From: Verrucomicrobiota bacterium
GTDB lineage: Bacteria > Verrucomicrobiota > Verrucomicrobiia > Verrucomicrobiales > DEV007
Direction: 5' to 3'
Assembly (NCBI GenBank): GCA_003402735.1
Contig: QQNE01000007.1
Span: forward strand, 1 to 64,000
Length of the DNA stretch: 64,000 nucleotides
The notes under the pieces are model-generated. The model saw nothing but the letters and a program-made list of their open reading frames with translations, searched no databases and was not told the origin of the DNA. This document shows positions 14,569 to 23,617 of the stretch, one piece after another. Both the position numbers and the translations under genes were made by a program. How positions within the stretch are numbered: the stretch's first letter is position 1; the number at the start of each line of letters is the position of its first letter.

Positions 14569-15212
14569 TTATCGGACGTGGTGATCTCGACCATGGCGAT
14601 GCCGAGCTTGGAGGATGGAAATTGCTTGGGCGAGACCGGTGCGGGAACTGGGGATGAACTGACCTGTGGTTTGGGATCCACCAGCATGGCCCTGGGTCCT
14701 TTGCCTGCGACTTCTTCGATCCGGAGATTGCCCATCTGGGCTTGGCCTCCGTCGCGTTGAATGGCGGTGGTCAACTCGGCAGCGTCGGCAAAGGGCAGGT
14801 CGGAGACGACCAAGGCCAGATACTCCCGGCCCGACGGCTTGGCGTCAATGACGATATCCCACTGGTCGTTCGGGCCGGGCAATGGGATTTCGAGCCCGCC
14901 GGGAAGCTGGCTGTTGGGGGAAAAGGAGTTTGGAAACAAGACCGTCACCCCGCCCTCGGCATCTTTGTAATAGAGCCGGACGTGGGACCCGGGAGGAACG
15001 GTCACAAAGGCCTGGAGTTTGTCCCCGGCACGATAGACCAGCTGATCCGTGCGGAGTTTGACCTGAAGCGTGGGGGCAGAGCCGGTCTCGCGTTTGGCGA
15101 TGTGAGCGGCTTTGGCGACGAGAGCTTCCACCGGATCCTGGACTGGTTCGGCATGAGCGCAGAGGCTAGAACCGGTAAGGCAGATTGCGGAAAGAATCAG
15201 AAACAGTTTCAT
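14565..15212 (-). CDS. Secreted DUF4384-domain protein
   Basis: 215 residues with a signal peptide (ends about SLCAHA). The central domain shows the DUF4384 pattern: VYRAGDKLQAFVTVPPGSHVRL, YKDAEGGVTVLFPN, then PLPGPNDQWD. DUF4384 is a beta-sandwich often found fused to or beside caspase-like peptidases and envelope signalling proteins. It overlaps both neighbours by 4 bp. The C-terminal 50 residues are proline-rich and probably disordered. Its DUF4384 domain is related to that of the upstream DUF4062 protein. Confidence 0.8.
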   Translation of the reverse strand: MKLFLILSAICLTGSSLCAHAEPVQDPVEALVAKAAHIAKRETGSAPTLQVKLRTDQLVYRAGDKLQAFVTVPPGSHVRLYYKDAEGGVTVLFPNSFSPNSQLPGGLEIPLPGPNDQWDIVIDAKPSGREYLALVVSDLPFADAAELTTAIQRDGGQAQMGNLRIEEVAGKGPRAMLVDPKPQVSSSPVPAPVSPKQFPSSKLGIAMVEITTSDK

Positions 15213-16294
15213 TGACGGTTGAGGGTATAGCTTTTGACTACGACGCTGGTCTTGCCGAGGGGGAGGTTCCAGTTCTGGAATTCCAGACGATCCGGCGGTG
15301 AATCTGGGGAAAACGAGGAGGGATCACGGAGCACCCCAAGTTTCCGGAAACCGGGGCCAAGGTCGGCATCCGTGTCGGGGAGCTGGAGAAGTTCGGCCGT
15401 GATGAACGCGAAGATCCGTTCGGTGACTTGATTCTGATCTGCGGGAAGCCCTTGAGGAAACTCCATGGGGTATGCGATCACCTGACCATTGGTGGCAGGT
15501 GGGAGATCGGCGGGCAAATGAAGAGTTTGCCCGGCCTTGACCAGATTGTCGCCATTGCGTGGGCTGTGAAAGTTGGGATAGAGAAGGGAAACCGATCCAT
15601 CCGCCCAGACGGCACCCAGATAAAGGTATCCCGCCCGATGAGTGGTAACCGTCAGTTCCATGGATTGCCCGGGTTTGTAGTTCCCGGGCATGTCGAGGCT
15701 GACCGGAATCTGTGATGAGCCGGGAGGTAGGAACAGGGCAGACAGGGCCAGGATCGCGATCAAGAGACCGAGAATCACGGAAGGCCAGAACCAAGGGCGA
15801 CTGGGACGCAGGGAATCGAAGTCGATCCTTCCCACCTGTTGAGTGAGATCGTCCCGATCCGAGAACGCCCCATAGAGCGCTGCGCCATGCCGGAGTTTGT
15901 CCCGGTAGGCCGACTGAAGCTGTTGTTCGTCCGGATCCTGCTTGATCGGTTGATCCCAGGCGCAGGTCTCTTTCGCGATGAATAGGTAGACCGGTTTGCC
16001 AAGCTTCTTGGCTACCCGGTATTCCATTTGGGTGTAGGATTCCCGAGGCTGGGCGGGCGATCTCCCCGGAGGTTCTTCGCCGTAAACGCACCCAATCAGG
16101 CAGATGACGGCATCGCAGGGTTGGATCTTGCCGATCAGCTCCTGTTGGACGGTCCGGTAGGTGGGGGAGAAGTGATCCTGCAGGATCGGGATGACGCCGT
16201 CCCGATGAAGCAGTTCGTCCCGAACGGCCGTGCGATAGCTGCCGAGATCCGCCGTCGTGGCGCTGACAAAGATGCGCAGGGAACGCTTGGCCAT
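15209..16294 (-). CDS. DUF4062-TM-DUF4384 protein
   Basis: 361 residues from the ATG at 16294. N-terminal DUF4062 (about 5-150): RIFVSATTADLGSYR, DAVICLIGCVYGEEP, SYTQMEYRVAKKLGKPVYLFI. This Rossmann/TIR-like domain is common in STAND and other conflict-type proteins. A single membrane helix (WPSVILGLLIAILALSALFL, about 195-215) separates it from a DUF4384 domain (LTVTTHRAGYLYLGAVW, VSLLYPNFHSPRNGD). The topology suggests cytoplasmic DUF4062 and periplasmic DUF4384, a possible envelope sensor. First gene of the three-gene operon. Its promoter region is homologous to that upstream of the caspase-FGE gene at 7615. Confidence 0.82.
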   Translation of the reverse strand: MAKRSLRIFVSATTADLGSYRTAVRDELLHRDGVIPILQDHFSPTYRTVQQELIGKIQPCDAVICLIGCVYGEEPPGRSPAQPRESYTQMEYRVAKKLGKPVYLFIAKETCAWDQPIKQDPDEQQLQSAYRDKLRHGAALYGAFSDRDDLTQQVGRIDFDSLRPSRPWFWPSVILGLLIAILALSALFLPPGSSQIPVSLDMPGNYKPGQSMELTVTTHRAGYLYLGAVWADGSVSLLYPNFHSPRNGDNLVKAGQTLHLPADLPPATNGQVIAYPMEFPQGLPADQNQVTERIFAFITAELLQLPDTDADLGPGFRKLGVLRDPSSFSPDSPPDRLEFQNWNLPLGKTSVVVKSYTLNRQ

Positions 16295-16353
16295 GGACTC
16301 TTGGTTACGTGAAACTTGGGTGAATCGCAAGGCGGATTTGAGAATGACGGAGG

Positions 16354-16376
16354 AAAGTCGAGCTGGCCAAAACCGC
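16354..16376. promoter_or_regulatory. Conserved block in the DUF4062 upstream region (copy 2)
   Basis: Same 23-bp block as at 7565-7587 with one mismatch, 60 bp upstream of the intact DUF4062 start. Possible operator or promoter element shared by the ancestral divergent DUF4062/caspase pair. Confidence 0.45.
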
Positions 16377-16403
16377 AACCATCTCGCATGATCCTTTCGT
16401 TTC

Positions 16404-16440
16404 ATGAATGCTGAGTTCGCATTCCGTTTTTGGTCGACGA
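16404..16440 (+). pseudogene. Relic of a caspase-FGE gene start
   Basis: The plus strand reads MNAEFAFRFW, corresponding to MKAKLACRFR at the start of the caspase-FGE gene at 7615, with the same spacing to the DUF4062 start (about 145 bp). Homology ends after about 12 codons. This is the mirror image of the 7441-7495 relic, where the DUF4062 gene is the one lost. 16441-16608 has no recognisable content. Confidence 0.6.
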
Positions 16441-16608
16441 AAACCTTCGGGACAACAATTCTTGGCCAGAAGATCACGATCCGCGAGTCTCCTCGCCGAA
16501 GGCCAGGCAGGCGTTTTCGCCGACTGCTGATCGGCGTTGCTCGTCGGTTGGTTGTGTCTGCACCGCCTCCCTCCTCGCGCCTTGGTCAGAGCCAAAACTC
16601 CGCGCAAA

Positions 16609-17307
16609 TCATTCATCTTCGAAATCTTGACGGAACACTGGCTCGTGCGGCTTGGCGACGGGAAGCTGATCCTCGGCGATCTCCAGGGGTACACTGGGCA
16701 AACGGTAGACCTCCTCGATCCCAGTTGACCGAAGCGCAGTCCAGATCGGATCTTGCTCGGTCACCACTGTCTTCAGGCAAAACACATCCTTGTGCTGGAC
16801 CAGAAACCCGAACCCCAGAGTTCCCAGCGCCAACCGGGGACGGTAGTCAAGGCCGATGCTTCGTTGGAGCTTCAGCCCTGAATCCGCCTCAGTCCGTTGC
16901 AGTTCCTTGATGAAGGTCGTGAACATCACGGTGAATCCAGCACCGAATTGATTGTCCCAGGCCGACTGAACCTCAAACTCGAATTCGTTGGCCTCGATTC
17001 CACCCGATGAGGGAGCCCCAAAGTAGGCAAGCCCTACCTCGTGCCGATTCTCCGCCTTTTTTCTCCAGTAGGGGCACGGCAGGAACACCCCGGAAAAGCC
17101 GTGGTCGATGTAGCGGCGCAAGGTGAGGGCGACAAGCAGTGAGTTGATAACGAATTGGTTCTGCGCCCAGGCCTCCTCCGGGAGATCGGGAGGCTGGTGC
17201 TTGATTGCGTAGGCCTCACGTTCGCCACACTTCATGACGATGCCGTAGTCCGCGCCGTTGGCGGGTTCACCGAACCGGACCAAACCCATGGGAAGGAGTT
17301 GGCGCAA
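16609..17307 (-). CDS. Hypothetical protein
   Basis: 232 residues, no signal peptide, no membrane helix, no family I recognise. Moderately acidic C-terminus (FRQDFEDE). Contains LPMGLVRFGEPANGADYGIVM near the start and a central GAGFTVMFTTFIKELQR segment. It follows the 17338-17712 ORF by 30 bp on the same strand and the pair may be an operon. Position at the right edge of the accessory island suggests a strain-specific gene pair. Confidence 0.55.
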   Translation of the reverse strand: MRQLLPMGLVRFGEPANGADYGIVMKCGEREAYAIKHQPPDLPEEAWAQNQFVINSLLVALTLRRYIDHGFSGVFLPCPYWRKKAENRHEVGLAYFGAPSSGGIEANEFEFEVQSAWDNQFGAGFTVMFTTFIKELQRTEADSGLKLQRSIGLDYRPRLALGTLGFGFLVQHKDVFCLKTVVTEQDPIWTALRSTGIEEVYRLPSVPLEIAEDQLPVAKPHEPVFRQDFEDE

Positions 17308-17337
17308 ATGGCTGAGCCTGAGGGGTGTCGATGGTTC

Positions 17338-17712
17338 TCATTCTTCTTCCTCAGCGACAAAGAGCACCCCATTCTCGACCCAAATCACCTTCACTTGGCT
17401 CCAGAGGTCCATCACCCTGATCCAAGGCTCGATCTCTGCGTCCGACCTATTGTCGAGGGGCCCAGCTCCGATGCATTGCTTGGTCAACCCAACGAATGCC
17501 GAACAAGCCCTGATCGAGTCTCCGAGAGTGTCGTGAGTAGACATAGGCTCCCATTCACCAGAAACCCCGTCCACAATCCCGTCGATATTGATCTCGACCG
17601 AGTAGCGACCGCCAAGGATCTTGTTGAGAAGGTCCTCGGATTCATCCGGCGTTGGGCCCTGTCGCCCTGACACTGCTGGCGCAGAAGGAAGATCATTGGA
17701 TCGGGTCGACAT
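17338..17712 (-). CDS. Hypothetical protein
   Basis: 124 residues from the ATG at 17712 (MSTRSNDLPS); the track's start at 17781 is a GTG. Features: NKILGGRYSVEINIDGIVDGV, a central helix, and an acidic end (VLFVAEEEE). No family recognised. It lies immediately upstream of another unknown gene, both on the minus strand. Confidence 0.5.
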   Translation of the reverse strand: MSTRSNDLPSAPAVSGRQGPTPDESEDLLNKILGGRYSVEINIDGIVDGVSGEWEPMSTHDTLGDSIRACSAFVGLTKQCIGAGPLDNRSDAEIEPWIRVMDLWSQVKVIWVENGVLFVAEEEE

Positions 17713-17945
17713 GACTGGTAGATCGAGAACGACGCAGAATCGCACTGAAAGGTAATCCCCGGCGCGAAAAACCAACCACAAAGATAAGCCGAAATCAATG
17801 GATTGTCAAGTTAGACCTTGGCCGATCCGGCTGTCATCTGCCTGGCCCTTACGTTCTTTTGTGCCCATTTTGCGGACGTGAGCGTGTCAAAACCCGCCCC
17901 GGCCCGTTGGTTTGTGGGCCTTCCTGGGGCCATCTATCGTGGGGC

Positions 17946-18155
17946 ATGCATGAAATGATCTACAAAAAACTCGAAGTGGTGGGCACCTCGCCCAATTCCA
18001 TCGACGAAGCCATCCGCAACGCCATCCATCGCGCCAGTGTCAGTGTGCGGGAACTCCGCTGGTTTGAAGTGAGCGAACTGCGCGGAGACATCAACGGCTC
18101 GGAGGTGGCCCATTTCCAAGTCACCCTCAAGCTGGGGTTCCGCGTCGAGGAATGA
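17946..18155 (+). CDS. Dodecin family protein
   Basis: 69 residues from the ATG at 17946, the usual dodecin length; the track start at 17859 adds an unrelated 29-residue leader. VYKKLEVVGTS-type strand (IYKKLEVVGTSPNSIDEA), RASVSVRELRWFEV and FQVTLKLGFRVEE match the dodecin fold, including the Trp that stacks flavin. Dodecins form 12-mers that store and buffer riboflavin/FMN/FAD in the cytoplasm. Monocistronic; converges with the cytochrome c gene. Confidence 0.9.
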   Translation: MHEMIYKKLEVVGTSPNSIDEAIRNAIHRASVSVRELRWFEVSELRGDINGSEVAHFQVTLKLGFRVEE

Positions 18156-18173
18156 GAAGCGAAACGTTGGGAT

Positions 18174-18839
18174 TCATGGTTCCGCGTCAGGCTGCCCTGG
18201 GAGGAAGGCATTGATGTGCAGCGCGAGATCCCGCGCCTCGTCCAGGGAGGGAAATCGCAGGGCCATGGCGTGCATCTGCAAGGATTCCGCGTGCGCCGGG
18301 TCCGGCCGCCGCAGACCGGACCGGAACCGGCGGATCTGTTCCACCAGATACCAGTCCTGAAAGGCGTGCAAGGGAGGGGTCCGCTTCACCGGATCTCCCT
18401 GGGCGGCGGATCCGTGGCAACCCCCGCAGAGTTCCTGGTAAGGCTGTCGGCCCGCTTCAGGATCCCCTGACACCGTCCGCTTGGGGCGCTGCACCGGAAG
18501 CGCGGCGATGTGGACCGCAAGCTGTTTGAAGAGTGCGTCATCGAGCTCCACCGCCTCCCGGTGCATCTCCGCCACAAAGCCAGAGCCGGTATCGTCCGCA
18601 CCCTTGCGCAAGCCCCGCCGGAATTCGGCGATCTGGTCCAGAATGTAGTAGTCCGGCAAGCCGGCGAGGGCCGGAGCCTTGGCCTCCTCAATCCCCTCCC
18701 CTTTCTGCCCGTGACAGGTGGCGCATTCGTTGTTCCAAAAATGCACAATCTCCATGCTCGGCTGGGAACCGCGGGGCTTTTCCTCGGCAAGCGCGGCGGA
18801 GACAGCGGTGAGGAGGCCCACGAAAACTCGAATTCTCAT
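18174..18839 (-). CDS. Periplasmic diheme cytochrome c (c553/c4-like)
   Basis: 221 residues from the ATG at 18839, which starts a signal peptide (MRIRVFVGLLTAVSAALA). Two CxxCH haem sites: CATCHG (about residue 39) and CGGCHG (about 140), each followed by PALAGLPDYYILDQI- or PPLHAFQDWYLVEQI-type helices, so the protein is an internal duplication of a c553 unit. Probably a soluble periplasmic electron carrier. The track's start at 19037 precedes the signal peptide and is not used. No oxidase or dehydrogenase is adjacent, so its redox partner is unknown. Confidence 0.88.
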   Translation of the reverse strand: MRIRVFVGLLTAVSAALAEEKPRGSQPSMEIVHFWNNECATCHGQKGEGIEEAKAPALAGLPDYYILDQIAEFRRGLRKGADDTGSGFVAEMHREAVELDDALFKQLAVHIAALPVQRPKRTVSGDPEAGRQPYQELCGGCHGSAAQGDPVKRTPPLHAFQDWYLVEQIRRFRSGLRRPDPAHAESLQMHAMALRFPSLDEARDLALHINAFLPGQPDAEP

Positions 18840-19090
18840 CCCCTCATTCTGCCTCTTTCCATGTTCCCGGGCCAACCCTCGTTTGCTGGAAAGATCGCAT
18901 TGGCTGCACAACGTCCTTTCCTGCGCTAGCCCGCATCTCTCAAGCTCTCGCTGCTGCGGCTTGCCCCATGGCATTCCTGCTGCGTTCCGCTCGAATTCCA
19001 CCCTGGAATCCCTCGCGCGCCTTGCAGGCAATGCCATTTGGCGGCGCCTCGCGACGTGATTCTTGAGAAATGCGGGCTAGATTCCTGGGG

Positions 19091-20650
19091 ATGTCCCCAG
19101 ACCTCCTCTTGCGCCTGACCGACCCACACTGTTTTCCTGGGCCCCCGGCATCGGTCGAAATCCGACAAACTCATCTCTCCGTGGTCTGCCTGGCAGGCCA
19201 AAACGTCTACAAACTCAAAAAACCGGTCTGCTTCTCCTTTGTCGATTTCTCCACCCCGGAGTTGCGACGCCATTTCTGTGAGGAGGAAGTCCGCCTCAAC
19301 CGTCGGCTCTGTCCGGACGTCTATCTCGGCGTGGTCCCTCTCTACCAAGACCCGCTCGGCGTCTGGTCCTTTCTTCCCTCCCCGGGTGCGGTGGTGGTGG
19401 ATCACGCGGTCCACATGCGGCGGCTCCCGGAGGACCGGCTTCTCAGCGCGATGCTCGACCGCAATGCCGTCGAGCCCGCCGATGTGATCCGCCTAGCCCG
19501 GATCGTGGCCGCCTTCCACCGGGCATCTCCCCGCGACGAGGCCACCCTGGCTGCGGGGGGACCCGAATCGAAAATCGCCGCCATCCTGGGAAACTTCGAG
19601 GTCACCGAGAACCTGGCCGACACCGTCTTTCCCGGCCCCCTGCATCCCGCCCTGGAACAACAGGTGCGGCGGGATGTGATCCGACTCCGGCCGATCCTGC
19701 AACGGCGTTTGGAACAGGGCCATGTCGTGGACGGCCACGGCGATCTCCACGCCCGAAACATCTTCCTGACCGATCCACCGGTCATCTTCGACTGCATCGA
19801 GTTCCGGCCCCAATTCCGCTGCGGGGATGTCGCCACGGAAAACGCCTTTCTCGTGATGGACCTCATCCACCGGGGCCGACCCGATCTGGCCGAGACCTAT
19901 CTGGACGCCTACATCGCGGAGACCGGGGACACCGACCAACGCGCCCTGATGCCGGCCCTGGTCTCCTATCGGGCCATGGTCCGAGCCAAGGTCGGCGCCC
20001 TCGCCGCTTCCAGCCCGGATCTTCCGGAACCGGAACGCGAGGCCGAAGCCCGCGAAGCCCGCCGCTACCTCCAACTTGCCGCCGCCGCCGCCGTGAGTTC
20101 GCCGCCCCTGCTGATCGTGGCCTGCGGTCTTCCCGCCGCCGGAAAGTCCTGGATCCTGCAAGCCTTGGCGGAGCGCACCGGCTGGATTTGCCTCTCCACA
20201 GACCGACTCCGGAAAGAGCTGGCGGGAGTGCCCCCGGAAACGGTGCTCGGCGAGGAGTTCTACACTCCGCCATGCAACGAGCGAACCTACGAGGAGCTCT
20301 TCCACCGGGCCCGGGAAGCCCTCGAACGCGGTCTCTGCGTGCTCCTCGATGCCAATTTCCGCAACAAGCCGCACCGGACGCAAGCCCGTGCCCTGGCGTT
20401 GCAGGCCGGGGCCAGGGCCCTCCTCGTCTGGGTCCGCACCGGGGAATGCGTCACCCGATCCCGGCTCGAAGCCCGGGACGAGGGACCGGAGACCTCGGTG
20501 AGCGACGCCGGGACCCGGGTCTATGAGCAACTCCGCGACTCGTTTGAGGCTCCGGACACCGGCGAAGGCATGGCGCTGCTGGAACTGGACGGCGCTGCCG
20601 ACGTTGAGGAGAACATCGACCGGATCCTGGCGCGCGCGCTTGGGCTGTGA
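19091..20650 (+). CDS. Two-domain aminoglycoside phosphotransferase-like / AAA kinase protein
   Basis: 519 residues. N-terminal half: APH-like kinase fold with VYKLKKPVCFSFVDFST near the start, and the catalytic HGDLHARNIFL plus IFDCIEF (Brenner-type) motifs near 220-245. C-terminal half: P-loop kinase resembling zeta toxins/gluconate kinases, with Walker A GLPAAGKS (about 352). The two-domain family is widespread; substrates are unknown and antibiotic resistance is not implied. I chose the ATG at 19091 (MSPDLLLRL) over 19070 because relatives begin at about this point. It converges with the ThuA gene with no spacer. Confidence 0.82.
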   Translation: MSPDLLLRLTDPHCFPGPPASVEIRQTHLSVVCLAGQNVYKLKKPVCFSFVDFSTPELRRHFCEEEVRLNRRLCPDVYLGVVPLYQDPLGVWSFLPSPGAVVVDHAVHMRRLPEDRLLSAMLDRNAVEPADVIRLARIVAAFHRASPRDEATLAAGGPESKIAAILGNFEVTENLADTVFPGPLHPALEQQVRRDVIRLRPILQRRLEQGHVVDGHGDLHARNIFLTDPPVIFDCIEFRPQFRCGDVATENAFLVMDLIHRGRPDLAETYLDAYIAETGDTDQRALMPALVSYRAMVRAKVGALAASSPDLPEPEREAEAREARRYLQLAAAAAVSSPPLLIVACGLPAAGKSWILQALAERTGWICLSTDRLRKELAGVPPETVLGEEFYTPPCNERTYEELFHRAREALERGLCVLLDANFRNKPHRTQARALALQAGARALLVWVRTGECVTRSRLEARDEGPETSVSDAGTRVYEQLRDSFEAPDTGEGMALLELDGAADVEENIDRILARALGL

Positions 20651-20651
20651 A

Positions 20652-21527
20652 TCAACGGCTGAGGCCGTTGGTCGGCTTGCCATCGGCCCCGAGGTTTCCG
20701 GTGGCCCAGAGCAGACCGCGGCAAACGAGATCGAGGTAACGGGCATCGCCCACGGTGTCGTTGTTGTGGCCGATCGTAGTGCTGAAGATCCGGGTTTTGC
20801 CCGGACCGAATTCGTTGGTCCAAGCGACCACGGCCTCCACTTCCTTGGCTGGTTGTTCGGGCTCACCCGGTTTCACCCTGGGTTTCTGGAGCTGCCTGCC
20901 CTTGGCGATGGCGTGCCCGGTGAGGATTTGGATGTTGTTGTAAAGTTCCTCGTTCACCGTGGTCCAGCCCGCCAAACCCGAGGCGATCGGGTGAGCGGCA
21001 TCCGCGTAGCTGATTTCGATGGGCGACTGGGGACCGTGCCCGGTCGACTGAAGTCCGAGCATTTCATACCAACCGGCATTGTCGGCACCGGGAGCGACCG
21101 GTTCACGGAAGTTTCCCCAACGATAGCTGTGCATCGCGCAATGGAGGTTCACCGCTGGCACACCGTTGCGATGGGCATCGAGAATGCGCTTCACGTAGGC
21201 GGGGTCGGTCACATCGGCGGAGCATTCATCGTGGATGACCACGTCGTAGCCCTTGGCCCAATCCGCGGAGTTGTAGGTTCCGAAAGTCGCCTTGGTGGTC
21301 TTGTCCGGATTGTGGACGATCTCGACCCGGGCCTTGAGCCGCGCCTCGATCCCCTCTTTCAGCAACAAGGTCTGGGTGGCGTAATCGTGACAGCATCCGC
21401 CCGCCACCAACAACACGTGCAAGGTCTTGGGAGTCTCCGCCGCCTGGGCCAGCAGCAACATCCAAAGACCGGCTCCGGTCACCAAGGGCAAGAGCAGAAA
21501 AAGAGGTTTTCTCAGAAAAGGCATCAT
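20652..21527 (-). CDS. ThuA domain-containing protein (secreted)
   Basis: 291 residues. N-terminal signal or anchor (LFLLLPLVTGAGLWMLLLAQA), then a ThuA-like flavodoxin/glutamine-amidotransferase fold: LHVLLVAGGCCHDY, DVVIHDECS, AVNLHCAMHSYRWG, FGPGKTRIFSTTIGHN. ThuA proteins are common in Verrucomicrobiota and Planctomycetota and associated with carbohydrate turnover; activity is mostly unproven. The start overlaps the photolyase stop by 4 bp, so it is read as the last gene of the photolyase operon, an odd functional pairing. Confidence 0.85.
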   Translation of the reverse strand: MMPFLRKPLFLLLPLVTGAGLWMLLLAQAAETPKTLHVLLVAGGCCHDYATQTLLLKEGIEARLKARVEIVHNPDKTTKATFGTYNSADWAKGYDVVIHDECSADVTDPAYVKRILDAHRNGVPAVNLHCAMHSYRWGNFREPVAPGADNAGWYEMLGLQSTGHGPQSPIEISYADAAHPIASGLAGWTTVNEELYNNIQILTGHAIAKGRQLQKPRVKPGEPEQPAKEVEAVVAWTNEFGPGKTRIFSTTIGHNNDTVGDARYLDLVCRGLLWATGNLGADGKPTNGLSR

Positions 21528-23203
21528 GCAGTCATCTCACCCGGAAACGGTCCATCCCGCAAGCGAGAATCGAACAAGTCCAGTTCCAATTGACAAGACG
21601 ACTCCGACGGCGCGGCCTTGCGCTTCGCTGCGCTCAAGCCGCGTTCCCTCCATTCCGACCGGATGGACCGGCCCCCCCCGGCCCCACGCTTCCGGGAACC
21701 GTGCGTGACGTAGACCCTCCGGGCCTCCGCACGCGCCTCCTCCCGTCGCCGCACCTCGCCGATCTTGGCCTTGGCTTCCCGACAGGCCAAGGCATGATCC
21801 ACGATGGGCACCGGATACTCGAAACCGAGCCGACACCCGCTTCGCCGCTGCGCTTCGGATGGCATCTTCTCCGGCTGCGCAAGAAACACCGTCGGCACGG
21901 CCTCCAGTTCGGGCACCCAACGCCGCACAAAAACTCCCTGGGGATCCTGATCCAAAAGCTGCTTGGCGGGCGAGTAAATCCGGACCGTGTTGATCCCCGT
22001 AGTCCCACTCTGCATCTGAAACTGGCTGAAGTGGATCCCGGGTTCGAAATCCAGGAAATGCCGCGCCAGCCAGACAGCGGTCGGCCGCCAATGCAACCAG
22101 AGATGGTAACTGGCAAAGCTCACCAACATGGCCCGCATGCGAAAGTTCAGCCAACCAGTCGCCCGCACGCTCCGCATGCAGGCATCGATCATCGGATACC
22201 CGGTGCGCCCCTCCATCCATGCCTCCAACCGGCGCCGACCCTCGGCGGATTCGGTGAACTCCTCGCGCAACCCGTCGTAAACCGATGAGAAGTTCTGGAA
22301 CTCGATCCCGGGCTCCGTTTCCAACTTCTGCATGAAGTGACAGTGCCAACGCAACCGCGCCTCGAAGCTGGTCAAGGAACCAAACCAGCGGCGGTCGACC
22401 GATAAACCGTGCGCCCGCTCTTCTTCCAGATTTTCCCGACGCTGCCGGGTGGCTTGGGCGACGGTGCGAAGGGAGAGACATCCCCACGCCAGATACGGAC
22501 TGAGCCGCGAGCAGGCCGTCCAACCGGTCAACGGGCTGGACATCTCCTTGCGGTAATTGACTGCCCGCCCCGACAAAAAACTCTGCAATGTGGCCCCGGC
22601 CGCCGTTTCTCCACCGCGCTGCGCCTCCGGCTTGCTGCTCGCTCCCAGGCCCGCCTCTTCCGGCGAAAGGAAATCACCGGGTTCCATCCTCCCGGCGAGG
22701 CCCCTTCCGAAGCCGAAGCATTCGGGCACCTGCCCACACGGCAACCGCATGGTCTGCTCCCAAGCCGCGGCCCAGCCGTCCCGGGAACGCAACCGACGGA
22801 TCACGCCATCCTGACGGAATTCCTGCCACTCGATCCCGGTGGCCCGGCACCAACGAGCCACGCGCTGATCCCGCCGGAACGTGACCATGTTCCCAGTCTC
22901 CTCGTGACTCCATAACCTCACGAAAGCAAAGATGGACCGCAGTTCCGCCAGCGCCGAAACCATCTCCCCACGGCGGATCAGCAGTTCTCCTCCCCGTTGC
23001 CGCAGGGCCTCCCGCACTTCGCGCAAGGATTCGTTGATGAAAACCAGGTGGGAAGCCTCAAACTCTGGCGCTTCAAGAATCTCCGGTTCGTAAACATACA
23101 GCCCCACGACCGGACCACGGCGCGCCGCCTCCAGCAACGGCCAGTGATCCGCGACCCGAAGATCACGCTTGAACCAGACGATTTCTGGAACGGTGTCAGG
23201 CAT
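21524..23203 (-). CDS. Cryptochrome/photolyase family protein
   Basis: 559 residues from the ATG at 23203 ([17 protein letters not shown]). N-terminal alpha/beta antenna domain: [15 protein letters not shown] and WSHEETGN. C-terminal FAD-binding helical domain: [42 protein letters not shown]. The basic C-terminus ([16 protein letters not shown]) is longer than usual. Probably repairs UV photoproducts or senses blue light; the subclass cannot be fixed by eye. It overlaps DUF2256/DUF3253 by 8 bp and ThuA by 4 bp, in an operon that also contains an FAD oxidoreductase. Confidence 0.88.
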   Translation of the reverse strand: MPDTVPEIVWFKRDLRVADHWPLLEAARRGPVVGLYVYEPEILEAPEFEASHLVFINESLREVREALRQRGGELLIRRGEMVSALAELRSIFAFVRLWSHEETGNMVTFRRDQRVARWCRATGIEWQEFRQDGVIRRLRSRDGWAAAWEQTMRLPCGQVPECFGFGRGLAGRMEPGDFLSPEEAGLGASSKPEAQRGGETAAGATLQSFLSGRAVNYRKEMSSPLTGWTACSRLSPYLAWGCLSLRTVAQATRQRRENLEEERAHGLSVDRRWFGSLTSFEARLRWHCHFMQKLETEPGIEFQNFSSVYDGLREEFTESAEGRRRLEAWMEGRTGYPMIDACMRSVRATGWLNFRMRAMLVSFASYHLWLHWRPTAVWLARHFLDFEPGIHFSQFQMQSGTTGINTVRIYSPAKQLLDQDPQGVFVRRWVPELEAVPTVFLAQPEKMPSEAQRRSGCRLGFEYPVPIVDHALACREAKAKIGEVRRREEARAEARRVYVTHGSRKRGAGGGRSIRSEWRERGLSAAKRKAAPSESSCQLELDLFDSRLRDGPFPGEMTA

Positions 23204-23609
23204 CGGGAAGCTGATAACGGATCGGTCCCACCGCCTGTTCCGGATCCACCGGGTTCCCACCCTGGGTGCAACGCAACGCCCCACGACGGACCAGGCCCGC
23301 CCCGACCTCACGAACCCGCGGCATCAGCGTCCTCCAGGCCTCGCCGGAAGAGCTGGAGACCAGAGCCCGCGCCGCTTCGGAGGGACAAAACGTCTTGGAA
23401 CCTCCCCGCTCCGCCGCCAACCGCAGGAGCACCGCTTCGATCTCCCCCGAACCCGGAGCCTTGGCGCCCCGCGGACTTCCCCGGCGACAGGCGTCGCTGC
23501 AAACCTGGACCTGCTCCCAGTCCCGCTCCCATTTTTTGCGCCACACGAAATCGCGACCACAAACCCGGCAGGTCTTGGAAGGGAGGTTTTCTTTTTTGAC
23601 ACCGCGCAT
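23196..23609 (-). CDS. DUF2256-DUF3253 fusion protein
   Basis: 137 residues from the ATG at 23609. The N-terminus is DUF2256, a small zinc-binding-like unit ([27 protein letters not shown]; four Cys). After a short linker, DUF3253 follows: [45 protein letters not shown], a winged-helix-like segment. Both families often sit next to cryptochromes/photolyases and may be DNA-binding helpers, but no function is proven. It overlaps the photolyase start by 8 bp and starts 8 bp after the FAD oxidoreductase stop. Confidence 0.85.
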   Translation of the reverse strand: MRGVKKENLPSKTCRVCGRDFVWRKKWERDWEQVQVCSDACRRGSPRGAKAPGSGEIEAVLLRLAAERGGSKTFCPSEAARALVSSSSGEAWRTLMPRVREVGAGLVRRGALRCTQGGNPVDPEQAVGPIRYQLPDA

Positions 23610-23617
23610 CAGTCCCC

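Noticed and set aside
19091-20650. Antibiotic resistance role for the APH-like/AAA protein
   Set aside because: The two-domain family is widespread and not tied to resistance; the HGDLHARN motif only shows a kinase fold.
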